Shown here: positions 1 through 10,539 of the stretch, piece by piece
Layout of the letters: each line of letters starts with the position of its first letter
How positions within the stretch are numbered: position 1 is the first letter of the stretch
NCBI RefSeq assembly: GCF_008831285.2
Contig: NC_045138.2
Location: 33,970,769-34,034,768, forward strand
Length of the DNA: 64,000 bases
Direction: 5' to 3'
Source of the DNA: Nymphaea colorata
Lineage: Eukaryota; Streptophyta; Magnoliopsida; Nymphaeales; Nymphaeaceae
Position numbers and translations under genes: made by a program
Notes under the pieces: generated by a model
The model's input: the letters and a program-made list of their open reading frames with translations, nothing else
Database searches by the model: none
Told to the model about the DNA's origin: nothing

Positions 1-686
1 TTCAGTCCTTGTGGTGGGGTTGAGTAGTTGCCCCCCAGTCATCTGACGTAGTTGGTTGAACCACTTGTCGAACGTTAGTTCAATTGTGTAGAAGCCTTGG
101 AGCAAGGGTATTAAGCAACAATGTATGTTTTTTTGACGAAGGTGCAAAATCATCGCATAGCAAGTGAGGATATTAATTACAAATTCTAGTATTGCTTATC
201 CTAGGTCATTATCAAGTGGGTGAATATAAAACGAATGATAGAATTAGTTGCAATTTATAAACGACATATGCTGATCTCAATTCCATCCAAGACTAGATCT
301 TCGTTGCTCGAAAGCTAGCGAGGTTCGTTTCCAAACCAGAGCTGCCCTAGACTGAGCTGAGTAAAGAAAACAAAATTCAGACACTAATCCAAGAGTGTCT
401 GCTAGCTAAATGAGCAAGCAATCACTTGTCTTGTCTTGAGAAATGATAAGAGATGTATTGTCTGTTAAATTTTTATTGAGCGTGTGTTCCCTTGCCCCCA
501 ATCTGAGATGATTAAATGCAGAAAGACTTTTGTTTGGGAAAGTCGCTCCTTCACTGCAAGCAGGACTTGTCCGATCATGTCCTCAGATGATAATTCCGTA
601 AAATTATTGAGGACCACTTTCGCAATTTCTTATAAGGACAAATCGAGACCGTCGAGAGGGGGATTCAAATGGACGGCTGCGATGAC

Positions 687-740
687 GATCCGCACCTGAG
701 CGGTTAGTCACTTCCCCAGAGACTTCCGAGCATAAAATAC
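687..740 (+). promoter_or_regulatory. Candidate H2A core promoter (octamer-like site and TATA-like box)
   Basis: GATCCGCA at 687-694 matches seven of eight bases of the plant histone octamer in its reverse orientation (GATCCGCG). About 40 bases downstream lies an AT-rich TATA-like stretch, cataaaata at 731-739, roughly 70 bases before the H2A start codon. The octamer is a known element for S-phase expression of plant histone genes. That these two motifs form this gene's promoter is inferred from position only. Confidence 0.45.
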
Positions 741-806
741 GAAAAGCAGAGCATGAATCCAACAGTCTCGTGACTCCTCCTCTCTCTTGCCGTGGAGAAG
801 GAAGCA

Positions 807-1596
807 ATGGCGGGAAGAGGGAAGTCTCTGGGTGCGGGCGGATCGAAGAAGACGGTGTCCCGGAGCAGTAAGGCCGGCTTGCAATTTCCGGTCGGCAGGA
901 TCGCCCGGTTTCTCAAGGCCGGCAAGTACGCCGAGCGGGTTGGTGCTGGTGCCCCAGTATACCTTGCCGCGGTGCTCGAGTATCTGGCAGCTGAGGTGAG
1001 AAATATTGAACGTGGAATCTTCTCTTTGTCTAAAGGCTCCTTCGGTACTCTGTTTCCGTTTCTCGTTCCTTGAAGAGAAGAGATAGCGCTGGGGTTTCTC
1101 ATTTAGGTTTTTTAATACTGCGTTTTCTTCGACCATTCTCTCTTTCAGCAAAAAATTTTTCAATGTTTTTCCTGTTAATTTGGTCGTACTGGAATTTCAA
1201 GAGTCAGCTTGTTCTCTGATTTTCGACAATCTTTAAGTTTAGTAGTTACGGCATTCGGTTTTTAGCGGGTTTTTTCGTTTCCGATGTGACAAAATTTAGA
1301 GCTGTACGAAAAATGGGCCCGTATGTTGCCCTGTTGGTGTTAGTTTTTACTCAGATTTTTGAAACTTTTTGAAGGTTTTGGAGCTTGCTGGGAACGCTGC
1401 CCGTGACAACAAGAAGACAAGAATTGTGCCTCGCCACATTCAACTGGCCGTAAGGAACGACGAGGAGTTAAGCAAATTGCTCGGCGCTGTGACGATTGCG
1501 AACGGCGGTGTGATGCCCAACATTCACAATGTTTTGCTTCCTAAGAAAATCGGTACCTCTGCTTCCGACAAGATTTCGAGAGGTGACGACAATTGA
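807..1596 (+). CDS. H2A: Histone H2A, canonical type, two exons
   Basis: Core nucleosomal histone that pairs with H2B in the nucleus. The coding exons are 807-995 and 1375-1596, with a 379-base GT-AG intron between codons 63 and 64, directly after AAE; this gives 136 residues. The N-terminus [12 protein letters not shown] is the usual plant H2A tail, followed by the histone fold with [19 protein letters not shown], the L1 region [11 protein letters not shown], and NDEEL of the acidic patch. The C-terminus ends in RGDDN. It lacks the SQEF tail of H2A.X, the SPKK motif of H2A.W and the diverged core of H2A.Z, so it is placed with replication-type H2A. ATG 807 is chosen because upstream in-frame codons are not ATG. 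An octamer-like motif lies upstream. Confidence 0.95.
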
Positions 1597-2650
1597 GTAA
1601 AAGGATAAGTGTCCTTTTTAATCTGCATCCACGACTTATCTCTTATCCGATCCCCTTTGATTTTATTCCCCAACTTGGCTTACTTGTAATTGCCACCTTC
1701 GGTAAATCAATATGTAGAGGTTCTCAAATTGGTAAGGAATCTTAAGTCACTATGCATTTACCTGAATTTCGTTTTCTCATTTATGTCATGGTACTTTGTG
1801 AATTGAAGTCGATTGAACATGAAATTATAGAGAGTGGGGAATTTTTTCGGAAAATCTTCTATTAGAGTTGCTTTCAGTTCCACTCCCTTCTTCGTATTTA
1901 ATCTACTGGTGTTTTATTGACACGATATCCCTTTGTTTGTAGAGAAATGTGTTTAAGCGTGTCAATTCAAAAGAAAAAAAAAAAGGGCGTTGAATAACGG
2001 TAATTCAAGAGATCTGGCATAAGGTCAGTGCCAATGGCCCAATTCCCTTATTCTGTTAAATAAACATTTAGAAGCGTTTCAAAAGATGGTATACAAAATC
2101 CTGTAAGTGTCCCGTATGCCTCGATCATTGACAAGTGCGCAGTTACAAAGCACATTATCGTTGAGTGGCTGGGAATCTAACTAGTATGAAGGTTATAGAC
2201 GGTGCGCACTAATGTTGGCAACTGGGAAACAGAAACTGTGTAGAAATCTTGCAATAAAGGTATTAAATAAAATCTGTTCTTCGTTTCAGAAGAAGGAAAA
2301 CTCTTCCTCCCTCCAGGTCTGGAAGCCTTAAGAAAGGCTTAGCGATAGAAGTACAAGAAGAAAAAAACTGAGGGCTTTGAAATAGAATCCAATTCGATTA
2401 TTCAAATAAAGATAAAAATAAATAAAAGCCACTGTACGACAGCCTACAAAAGTAAATTGATGGCCGGCCAAGAGTGGCATAAGTATATTAACCAGATCAT
2501 TCGTAAAGCAAATGAAAAGCTCAATTTTCAGAACCAGAAAGCAACATAAAGAAAAGGCAGGCAGAAGAAGAAGAAAGCCCTCCAACTCAAGAATTTAAAC
2601 CTGCCATCCCAACCAATTTACCTAGACTAAGATCAAAATTTTGCTCCTTT
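1597..2650. other. Intergenic: H2A 3' flank, no gene seen
   Basis: The stretch begins with the H2A 3' UTR. It is AT-rich with a short A-rich run near 1974-1984. I see no conserved reading frame, splice-bordered exon, RNA gene or clear repeat. Confidence 0.5.
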
Positions 2651-2658
2651 TGAGGTCC

Positions 2659-2901
2659 TCAGTGCCTCCAAAGCCAGCTTCGTCGATTCACATGGTAGTC
2701 CAGCCAGTTTATGTAAGCCTCCAGGGCCTTGCCACATACTTCCTCTTCAATCTCCGCCGAGTTCTTTCCCTTTGGCGGCTCAATCGAAAGAAGCAACTTG
2801 TCAATGACAGATCTCGAATTGAAGGTCCTATGGTTCTTGATCATTCCTCTCAACAATGCCCCTGAATCGTTTTTCCTTTCCAAACTAAATGCTCTCGGCA
2901 T
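2659..2901 (-). CDS. Unrecognised small protein, 80 residues
   Basis: An open frame with protein-like composition starts at ATG 2901 (MPRAFSLERKNDSG) and stops at TGA 2661-2659. An in-frame extension without a convincing ATG runs up to about 3018. The middle is basic (MIKNHRTFNSRSVIDKLLL), followed by a charged stretch (EPPKGKNSAEIEEEV) and an aromatic basic C-terminus (INWLDYHVNRRSWLWRH). No signal peptide or membrane segment is visible. I do not recognise the family. It could be a single-exon gene, the last exon of a gene whose earlier exons I cannot see, or a chance frame. The residue mix, with few cysteines and plausible amphipathic helices, argues mildly for real coding. Confidence 0.35.
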   Translation of the reverse strand: MPRAFSLERKNDSGALLRGMIKNHRTFNSRSVIDKLLLSIEPPKGKNSAEIEEEVCGKALEAYINWLDYHVNRRSWLWRH

Positions 2902-3847
2902 TTTCTTCAAAACCACTTCTTCCGCACCACCAAAATAAAAGCGGGAAGGGCCCTTTAGAAAATGGAAAAGAAGGGTTTTAGGGCGAGTGGGGTTTAAAGA
3001 AGAACGTGATTTGTGCACTTGGATTATTCGGACCCGTTATTTTACCGTAATCGGTTTGCTAGTAGAGTACCAATCTTGTTTCAAAAGGTGGCTCTTGTTT
3101 TAAATGACAACAGTCAAATTAGTAAAGGTTTAATATCTGCAAGACCGGTAGCACTTGGAATCATTAAGAATTCAATAGCTGGACCACTATGTATTTCTGA
3201 CAAATGAAAGTTTATTTAGGTCTTCAAGAACCATTCAGAAAACATGGGACCCTTGAATGTGACACATTGTCCCATCAAGACCAGGCTTCAACCCCATGGC
3301 CCAAAGACTGTTGGTAAGAAAACATAGTCACTCCATGGCACCACGCTGCGTACCACCAAGAAACAGTAAGTCGCTAAGATGCATAAACGAACTTCAGCAG
3401 CCAACAACTATAATAGAATCAGGAGATGCTCAAGCAATCAAGAACAAGAAAAAGGTGTCACTTCTACTTTACAGAAGCCTCTTTCGACAATACAACCAAT
3501 CCCCAAACCTACTTCAAAAGAACGATAACAAATCAAAAGCATGAAACTAACAGATTTCATGAACTACTGAACAATCTCGCCCATGGATCCTGCAAGCACT
3601 GCACCCTTGCCCATATAGCAGCCTTCATTCATCTCCTGCAGCAGTATATGCAGCTGTCGCAAGAATGATGGCGCACTCCCTTTTAAATGGCAAGTTTCTT
3701 GGTCCTATATCAGAGAGAGACTCCAGTTCCTCTGGTGCCCCTTATATGCATACTAACCTTGGATGAAAATAATGAAAGAATGGCAGGTGTCCTGTCCCTT
3801 CCACTGTCTTTCCATGACAGCCTTGGAACACGTCATTCAGTATTTTG

Positions 3848-3990
3848 CACTTGCATGACAGCTAGGTGGTATTTACAGGGCGTCACTCAACAGGCGAGGA
3901 CATCTTCTCCACAAATTATGGCACTTGCATGACAGCTAGGTGATATTTACAGAATGTCACTCCTACAGGTGAGGACATCTCCACAAATTA
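3848..3990. repeat. Tandem duplication, two units of about 70 bp
   Basis: Both units run from gcacttgcatgacagctagg to ctccacaaatta, the first at about 3848-3918 and the second at about 3920-3990. They differ by a few substitutions and short indels, so the duplication is fairly recent. Confidence 0.8.
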
Positions 3991-4236
3991 CGTACTCTGA
4001 TACAACAGAATCCAATTCCCACTTGAGAGTTGTCCAACTGACGGAACTTCTATCTAGGAAATGCATCTACAGTTTCAGGCAGTATATCCACTTTCAAGCT
4101 ATACACTAGCAACAAACTCCTCGAAAATCGCCTGCCAAAGCATCAGGTGAGAACAAACAAATGAGTGGTACTGTCGATATTGCCATGAAGAGAAGATAAC
4201 TGGACGACTAAAAGGTGGGGGTTATGTATGTGTGTA

Positions 4237-4297
4237 CTCTCTCTCTCTCTCTCTCTCTCTGTATATATATATATATATATATATACGTATATATATA
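4237..4297. repeat. Compound (CT)n-(TA)n microsatellite
   Basis: An unbroken CT dinucleotide run from about 4237 to 4260 is followed directly by TA repeats, broken once by cg, to about 4297. It is likely to be polymorphic in length. Confidence 0.95.
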
Positions 4298-5169
4298 ACA
4301 CAAAAACACACAAAATGTCCACAGAAAACAAAATTAACACTTCATAACTAACAAACTATCATTCTATCAATGATTCAATGAAAAAGAAAGCAAATTGTTG
4401 GTTGCCACACCTGCACCCAAGTCAGGTGCAGGAACCATTTCAGCAAGTCCATGTGATTTATATCTTAAGCATGTTAAAAATATCTTTACGAAAGGAAAGG
4501 CAAGAAGTGGTAATTCCAAAAAGCTGCCGCAATTTTCAGCTATCTAGAAAAGCAAAAATACTCAGTTTTTTAAATAGCATGTTTGCTTTTTATTTATATT
4601 TCAAAGAGGCAGAAGACCTAGAATCATCAAGTTAAAGCTACAAGTGAAGGGTGCATTCATTTGTTAGTTTATTTAGTAAAACAGCTCAGTTTAAGGGGAG
4701 AAGGGATAAAGACAACATTTTAAGCCTCCAACGAACCAACATGCAATCAAATATTCAAAATTAGTTGGCATTCTTTAAATAGCTGAACTTGTGGTTTTTG
4801 CTTAATATACCCAACTTTTTCACATATAAAATGATGTCATTTGACTCAGTTCTTAGCTATTATATCTCATGCATGCTAAAAAAATAAACTATAGTCATTT
4901 ATTCGTTTAACAAAATGGAGAAAGCATCATCCATATTCCCATTACAACACCAAAAACCTTCAAAGTCCAATTTTCCAGCAGTTCAAGATCATCTAAGTAA
5001 AACTTAACCTGCTGCTGCACTTGTCAACGACACAGGGCAACTACATAGGTCACCTTTGTTTAAGCATTGTAGTACATAAGAAACAGGCTATTTAAATAAT
5101 TTCCCAAAATTACAAAAAGAAGATATGATTGTAAGGGAGACAAGCATACCTTAAGGTAACAAAACTGTC

Positions 5170-8100
5170 CTAAGGCGATGGGCTTTCATCATCGTCTGAG
5201 CTATCTACCCGCCTATCCAATATGGCAGGGAAAAGCAAACGCTTTGGGCTTGGAGCTGTCACACCTTGTACTTCTTTAGTTCGTGGTCCCTGTGGAACCC
5301 GCCTTGGAGTCTCACGGACCTCTTTACATGCTTTATCCAACATATACAAAAAGTCCCGGACTATGATGAACAGCCTTAAACCTTCATCTTTTCCAGCATT
5401 ACCATGAAAATAATCTGTTGTTCCCTTCACCACTGACAATATCCTTTTTTCCTCAGAATGCAACCATGTAATTTCATTTTCTGCATGCTCTACAAAATGT
5501 GTAAGAGTCTGTACAAAGTGCCCATTTTCTTCTATGCGTTGCATCTCTGAGTCCAAAAATTTCTTTGTTTTTAGCAGCATACCACCAAGTTTTGACACTG
5601 TACTTGTTAACATGTCAGCATCAATTGCAGCTGCTTTTTTCACATCTTCAAGCTCATTCCCAAGCCCAGATACTACTTGTAAGCCCAAGCTTCGGAAATG
5701 ATCTTCCGTCTCTAAGGGTGCATTTTCTAAATTTTCCTCAGAATTCAGGCTAGACATATTCTCACTTCCTCTAGTTGCCCTTGCTGCACGGACACCTTCA
5801 GATCGTATAATCTCTTGAACAACAAAGTGCAACAGAGTTGTTTTCCCATCTGTTCCTTTTACATCAGCCAATTTTAATAATGTGTCAAGTTTGAATGCTT
5901 GAGCACCGCCACGGAAGGTCCCATCATTCATGCGGTTTCCAGTTTTTAGAACAGCTTCCAGGAGTTTCCTAAAAAGACGATTGCCTTTGAGTTCTTCACA
6001 AGCTGCCTGCAACAAGACACCACAAAGGGCAAGTGTTTAAGAAAAGAAAACGTTTTCTGGATGGATAGCATAAAAGTTAGATCAAATGTTTCTGCATATA
6101 TATATACATGTTCAATCTTCTCTTCTAGTTTTCCCATTTTCAAAGAAGAAGAAAAATGGTAGCAAAAGCCAAAGTATTATGTAAAGATGCAGTTTTGGTA
6201 GTCCTTGTTGATTTAATGACATAGAAAAGCAACAGTCGTACAGGTATGAGATACAATTTTGTCTGTTTCCTGAAATAACCTAGAAATGTTTAAGGTTCCA
6301 CCATTTGACAAAGCACTTACTAGTTTTTTTTTTTTAATCTTTCAACAATTGAGAAATTTTTAACTTGCAGAACCTGTCTTGGTAGGACATGTTGGAAAAG
6401 AAGAGTATGGAAAATGGGAAGAGATGCCAGCAGCAATGAGTTTGATGGTTATTCCTTGATTGCTGGATGGCATAGGAAAGGGGCAATACAATTTCTAAGG
6501 AAGATAGTCAGTTCCATGACTTCCAGTATTCTGCACATCAGAGCCAAAGGATTGCAATACATGCATCTCTGCTGAATAAATGGGCATACAGCACTGATGA
6601 GGCAAGTAGGCAGGCCTCTTTCCACACCTTTAGAATGTGCTTTTTTTTCAGTATTGTGACTTTTTTGTTTGTATCCTCTTCCAACAGCAGCCATTGATGA
6701 GCTCTGGAAGACTGATTTATACGATTGAAAAAATGACTTGGACCATGGACCAAGTTCAATATCTTTTGTGGAGGAAGATTTATTCTTCCTACAGCACTTT
6801 CGGAGTGGAGATAAACAGTTTCCTGTCTCCAGCAAAGATTTATCTGCCTGCTCTGCCAACAGATTGTTCTTGCTGCATCCAGGAATTGGTGGTTATGAAG
6901 AAAAAAAGCATCATGCCATCAACACAAAACAAATACCACTCTAGTGAGATGGTGGCAAATCCTGCTCAACTGGGAAGTGGGATAGAAGTGTCCAGTGGAA
7001 GTAGTTGATATCAAATGATCAGCTAATACCAGAAACAATACTACGGTTGACAGTATGAAGGGCATGATAACGAAAACTATGTTAGAGACATTACTAGGAA
7101 ATAGTGGGGGTAACAGGGATAGATAGAACTTCCAGTCTTCCAGCTTCAAGTAAAAGATAAAAAATACTGAGAATTACTAAAGCCCTTTTCCAGTTCAGAG
7201 CACACAATTTTTAACATATAACCTTTTAGACAACATGACAAGCCTTTCATTAAATATTGAGCAAATAATTCAGACCATCCAACCGCAGCTTGGTTGGTGT
7301 GGGAAGATAAATACTGACCTCTAAAGTAATAAAGGATGCTTTAATGTTAATCATTTCCTCTCCAAGAATACCCATAAAAAACAATGCATCAAGCCGCTTA
7401 AAGGCAAAAGGTATGTCCACCAATGCCTGAAGAAACCGTTCAGCAGGGCCTAGCTGTGATAGTTCCCCAGTATAGGCCCTAAGTTTAGACTCTTCTTCAG
7501 AAGTTGGTTCCATCTTCAATAAGGTTTGAATTAGCTCAACACTGAGTTCATTACCTGAGCAACAGGAACAAAAATTATGCTGACATCAAAATATGCCCAA
7601 TTCATAGGCTCAGATAACCATACCATTCATAATAAGCCAGTATGTGAACTTATGACATATCTGTATCCCTTGAAAACAAAAGACAAATGAATCACATGCC
7701 TGTGCTTTTGCTATATGATGCACTCATGCAACCAAGAGAAAGTTACGCTACCAAAAACTGAAGAACATAATCCTTTTAGCCTAAACAGCTTTTACTTAGG
7801 GGCATACATTGTCACATTATTTGCGAAAACAAAAAAAACTCTTGCCATCTCCCATTCCTGCATCCCAACCCCACCCCTCAACCCCCAAAGAAAATAAGTG
7901 AATCACATCCCTGAGATTTTACTTTTGTGATCCGAAAAATGTGAATTAAAGACATCAAATTATATGCCTTTCATTTTGCTTCAGAGAACAGCTTCACAAA
8001 TATGGAAAATTTATGAAAGCAAATCATGTGTCACCTGCTCAAGGTCAGGACTTTCTCATGTGATTCACTTGCACAGAATACAAGTAGAAAATTGATAAAC

Positions 8101-10539
8101 CTCTTACCTTCCAAAAGGGCATCAGAGACTTCTTCAATAGTCACATTTAGAGCTCGTAGAAGAATGGATATGTTCTGTGACTTTTTGGGATCCAGAATCT
8201 GGTAATGCTGGGGGGAAGCATCATGGGAGTCTCTCTTTGGATCATTCTTTTGATTATTTGCAGAGCTGTACCCAAAGAGACTTTCTATCATTTCTTCACT
8301 GAATCTGCACATGCATAAGTAATTGACTTAGAGATCCTATGTGGCCCAATTTGTATTGGAACTTTAAGATAACACAAATATCCTTACTGGAAAGATCCTT
8401 CTTTGATTTGATGCCAGACCATTGAATGACTGGGGTTGGCTAAAACTTTATCCCAGAAAAATGGCTTCAACTTTGCTTTTGAAGCTTCAGATTCGTCTAC
8501 TCCACTAGGTTTATTCCCAGAGGGAAGCTGACTTGTTTTTGAAGAAGGCATGTTCGGAGGTGGTGGACGAGGTGGAAAAGCACCATTTGGCGGTGGAGGG
8601 GGTCGTGGTCCTGATTGTGGTGGAGCAGCAGGAGGACGAGGAGGTGGGGGTGGTGGGCCAGCAGGAGGACGAGGAGGTGGGGGTGGTGGGCCAGCAGGGG
8701 GACGAGGAGGAGCATGAGGAGGGGGTGGTAAAGCAGCAGAGGACAGAGGAGGTGGTGGTGCAGGAGGGGAATGAGGAGAAGGGAGGTGTGGACCAGGAGG
8801 GGGACAAGGAGGAGGAGGAGGAGGGAGGGAATGCATGGAAGATTTGCTTGGCTGAGCACTTGGAGGCATGGCTGGCAGAGCAGCTTCCGTTGAAGATGGA
8901 CCTCCAACTGATGAGAATGAAGATATAATCTTTCCAGATTCTACAGATGCAGAAATATCTTGAAGAGATATTGACTGTGAATTTTTTTGAGGATGTGGAG
9001 AAAATCGCGCCTCACTAGCCAGCTTATGTCTGCTTGGATTTGGTGTAAATGAATACGTCCCAAAGTTCGACTTGTGTAACCCTGCATATGATGTGTCAGA
9101 TATTGGGTTATCCCTAATCTGTGACTTCGGTGACGAGCCTGAAATTCCATTTTGCAGGAAAAAAATTAATAATAAGCAAAGAGCAAGAATGTCTTTTACA
9201 GAAGAAATAGCTGAGTTAGAATCAAGTGCCTTACCAACTGAAAATTCTCTCATGCTTAAGGAAAGAAGAGGCCTATCGTCCTTTTGCCAATCTCCTGAGC
9301 CCGCCCTATTGGTACAGCATTTTCGGTAACCATAAAAAACCAATCCAGCAAAAAGAAAAGTGCAGGCTGCAGTTACAGTAACAGCTACAGCGATAGTCCT
9401 TTTCATGTTATCCCTGTTATTAGGCTCTGGACTTCCACTTATATTTGTGTTATTTATAGGTGCAATGAACGAAGCAGACTGATCTGGTGGAGCAGAATGG
9501 GAATGTTGAGTTGGAGCTTCAGCAGGCACTTGCTTAACAGGAGCAGGAGCATTTGCAGGTTTTCGCAGGGAAAATGGAGCAGGAGCAGAAGCAGGAGCAT
9601 TTGCAGCTTTTCGCAGGGAAAATGGAGCAGGAGCAGGCGCAGGTAGATGATCTAACCCACCAAGAGATACACCCATGTTAAAGTTTGTTTCTTCATCCAG
9701 ACTTCTCCTCCTCTCTGTATGCCAAACAAGCAAGGACTCAAGCTGCTGGACATACCAATTGCCAGATATGTCATCTTTCCCTGACACACTATGGGGAAAG
9801 GATACCCTCATAAGGCAATTGAGAAGAATATGCTTCATCTTAGGTGGCAAAGTATTTATGGCCTTCTCCAAATTGGCACTTGATGTTCGACTTATCTCTA
9901 GATCTACTGGATCCTGATTGCAAGCAGTCCACAGCTGGCTCACCTAAAATTCAAATATTATTAAAGTCAACCTAAACTTCATCATAGCATCATAAGCCTG
10001 GACAATGCATGGGGTTATAGAATGTAGACAATGCATTAAACAAAATCTAATTTCTTTTATGCATAAAAGACCTTATCATATATCATTTTCATTCAGATAT
10101 ATAAAGATATCCCATCTGCTTTCTAACATATGATATCATAACCATTACAACTGTTTAAGATCATAACTGTCGTGTTATTTTCAGCTTTCAAAAGTTGTTT
10201 ATAATCTGTGAAAGTATTTTCCCACCTCACTTTTTATGTTAAAGACAACGAGCCAACATAATTTAGCTATAAAAGGAAAAAAAAAGTTGTGTATTCTGAA
10301 AAAGACAAATCCATGTGGTAGTATTCAAAAACAGAAGTCATATAGCAGATCAGAAACAACAGTACCATGCCATATTCGATCTGTGTGAAATCCGGCAATG
10401 AATGGCCACCTATCAGCGTAGAGAACTCCTCAGTTGTCTGTCTTGCAAGTGCTCCTTCGATGCTTAATAAAATTACAAAAGCCAAAACAAGACATACTTT
10501 GGAGGTGCTGTGACATACTTTGGAAGTGCTGTGCTCCAT
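5170..10539 (-). CDS. FH: Class I formin (membrane-anchored FH1-FH2 actin nucleator)
   Basis: Nucleates and processively elongates actin at the plasma membrane. Six coding exons: 10539-10366, 9943-9235, 9138-8388, 8304-8108, 7554-7319 and 6006-5170, all phase-consistent, 967 residues. Residues 1-32 form a signal peptide (LVLAFVILLSIEGALA). An ectodomain of about 33-240 has the class I TTEEF and NWYVQQLESLL features and APAPFSLRK repeats. A transmembrane helix (about 241-262, IAVAVTVTAACTFLFAGLVF) is followed by a basic stop-transfer YRKCC. A proline-rich FH1 lies at about 395-490. FH2 begins near 515 (LKPFFWDKV) and includes GNRMNDGTFRGGAQAFKLDT and KGTDGKTTLLHFVVQEIIR. The tail ends DRRVDSSDDDESPSP, as in Arabidopsis FH1-like proteins. 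ATG 10539 follows a cag that looks like a 5'UTR-intron acceptor. Odd: the 96-nt intron 9234-9139 is open and in frame. Confidence 0.95.
8590..8840 (-). repeat. FH1-coding proline repeats, including a 33-bp tandem unit
   Basis: This part of formin exon 3 encodes polyproline blocks. A 33-base unit encoding PAGPPPPPPRP is present about two and a half times at roughly 8628-8705, and related but degenerate blocks flank it. On the plus strand this is a strongly G-rich tract. FH1 proline blocks bind profilin-actin, so unit number may affect elongation; that consequence is inferred. Confidence 0.85.

Larger units (their letters stand above)
3019..5169. other. Intergenic with tandem duplication and microsatellites
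   Basis: No conserved coding sequence was recognised. The segment holds a roughly 70-bp tandem duplication (3848-3990), a compound CT/TA microsatellite (4237-4297) and, at its right end, the probable 3' UTR of the minus-strand formin. A tttatt motif at 4898-4903, which reads AATAAA on the minus strand, is a possible formin poly(A) signal. Confidence 0.45.

Noticed and set aside
8497-8928. Long overlapping frames on both strands (glycine/glutamate-rich, leucine/histidine-rich, serine-rich)
   Set aside because: They are the other reading frames of the proline-repeat DNA in formin exon 3, so length is a by-product of the repeat.
9141-9234. Hydrophobic stretch read as a second formin transmembrane helix
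   Set aside because: It lies in an intron with good splice sites, and removing it restores the family-like sequence. Kept only as a possible retained-intron isoform.
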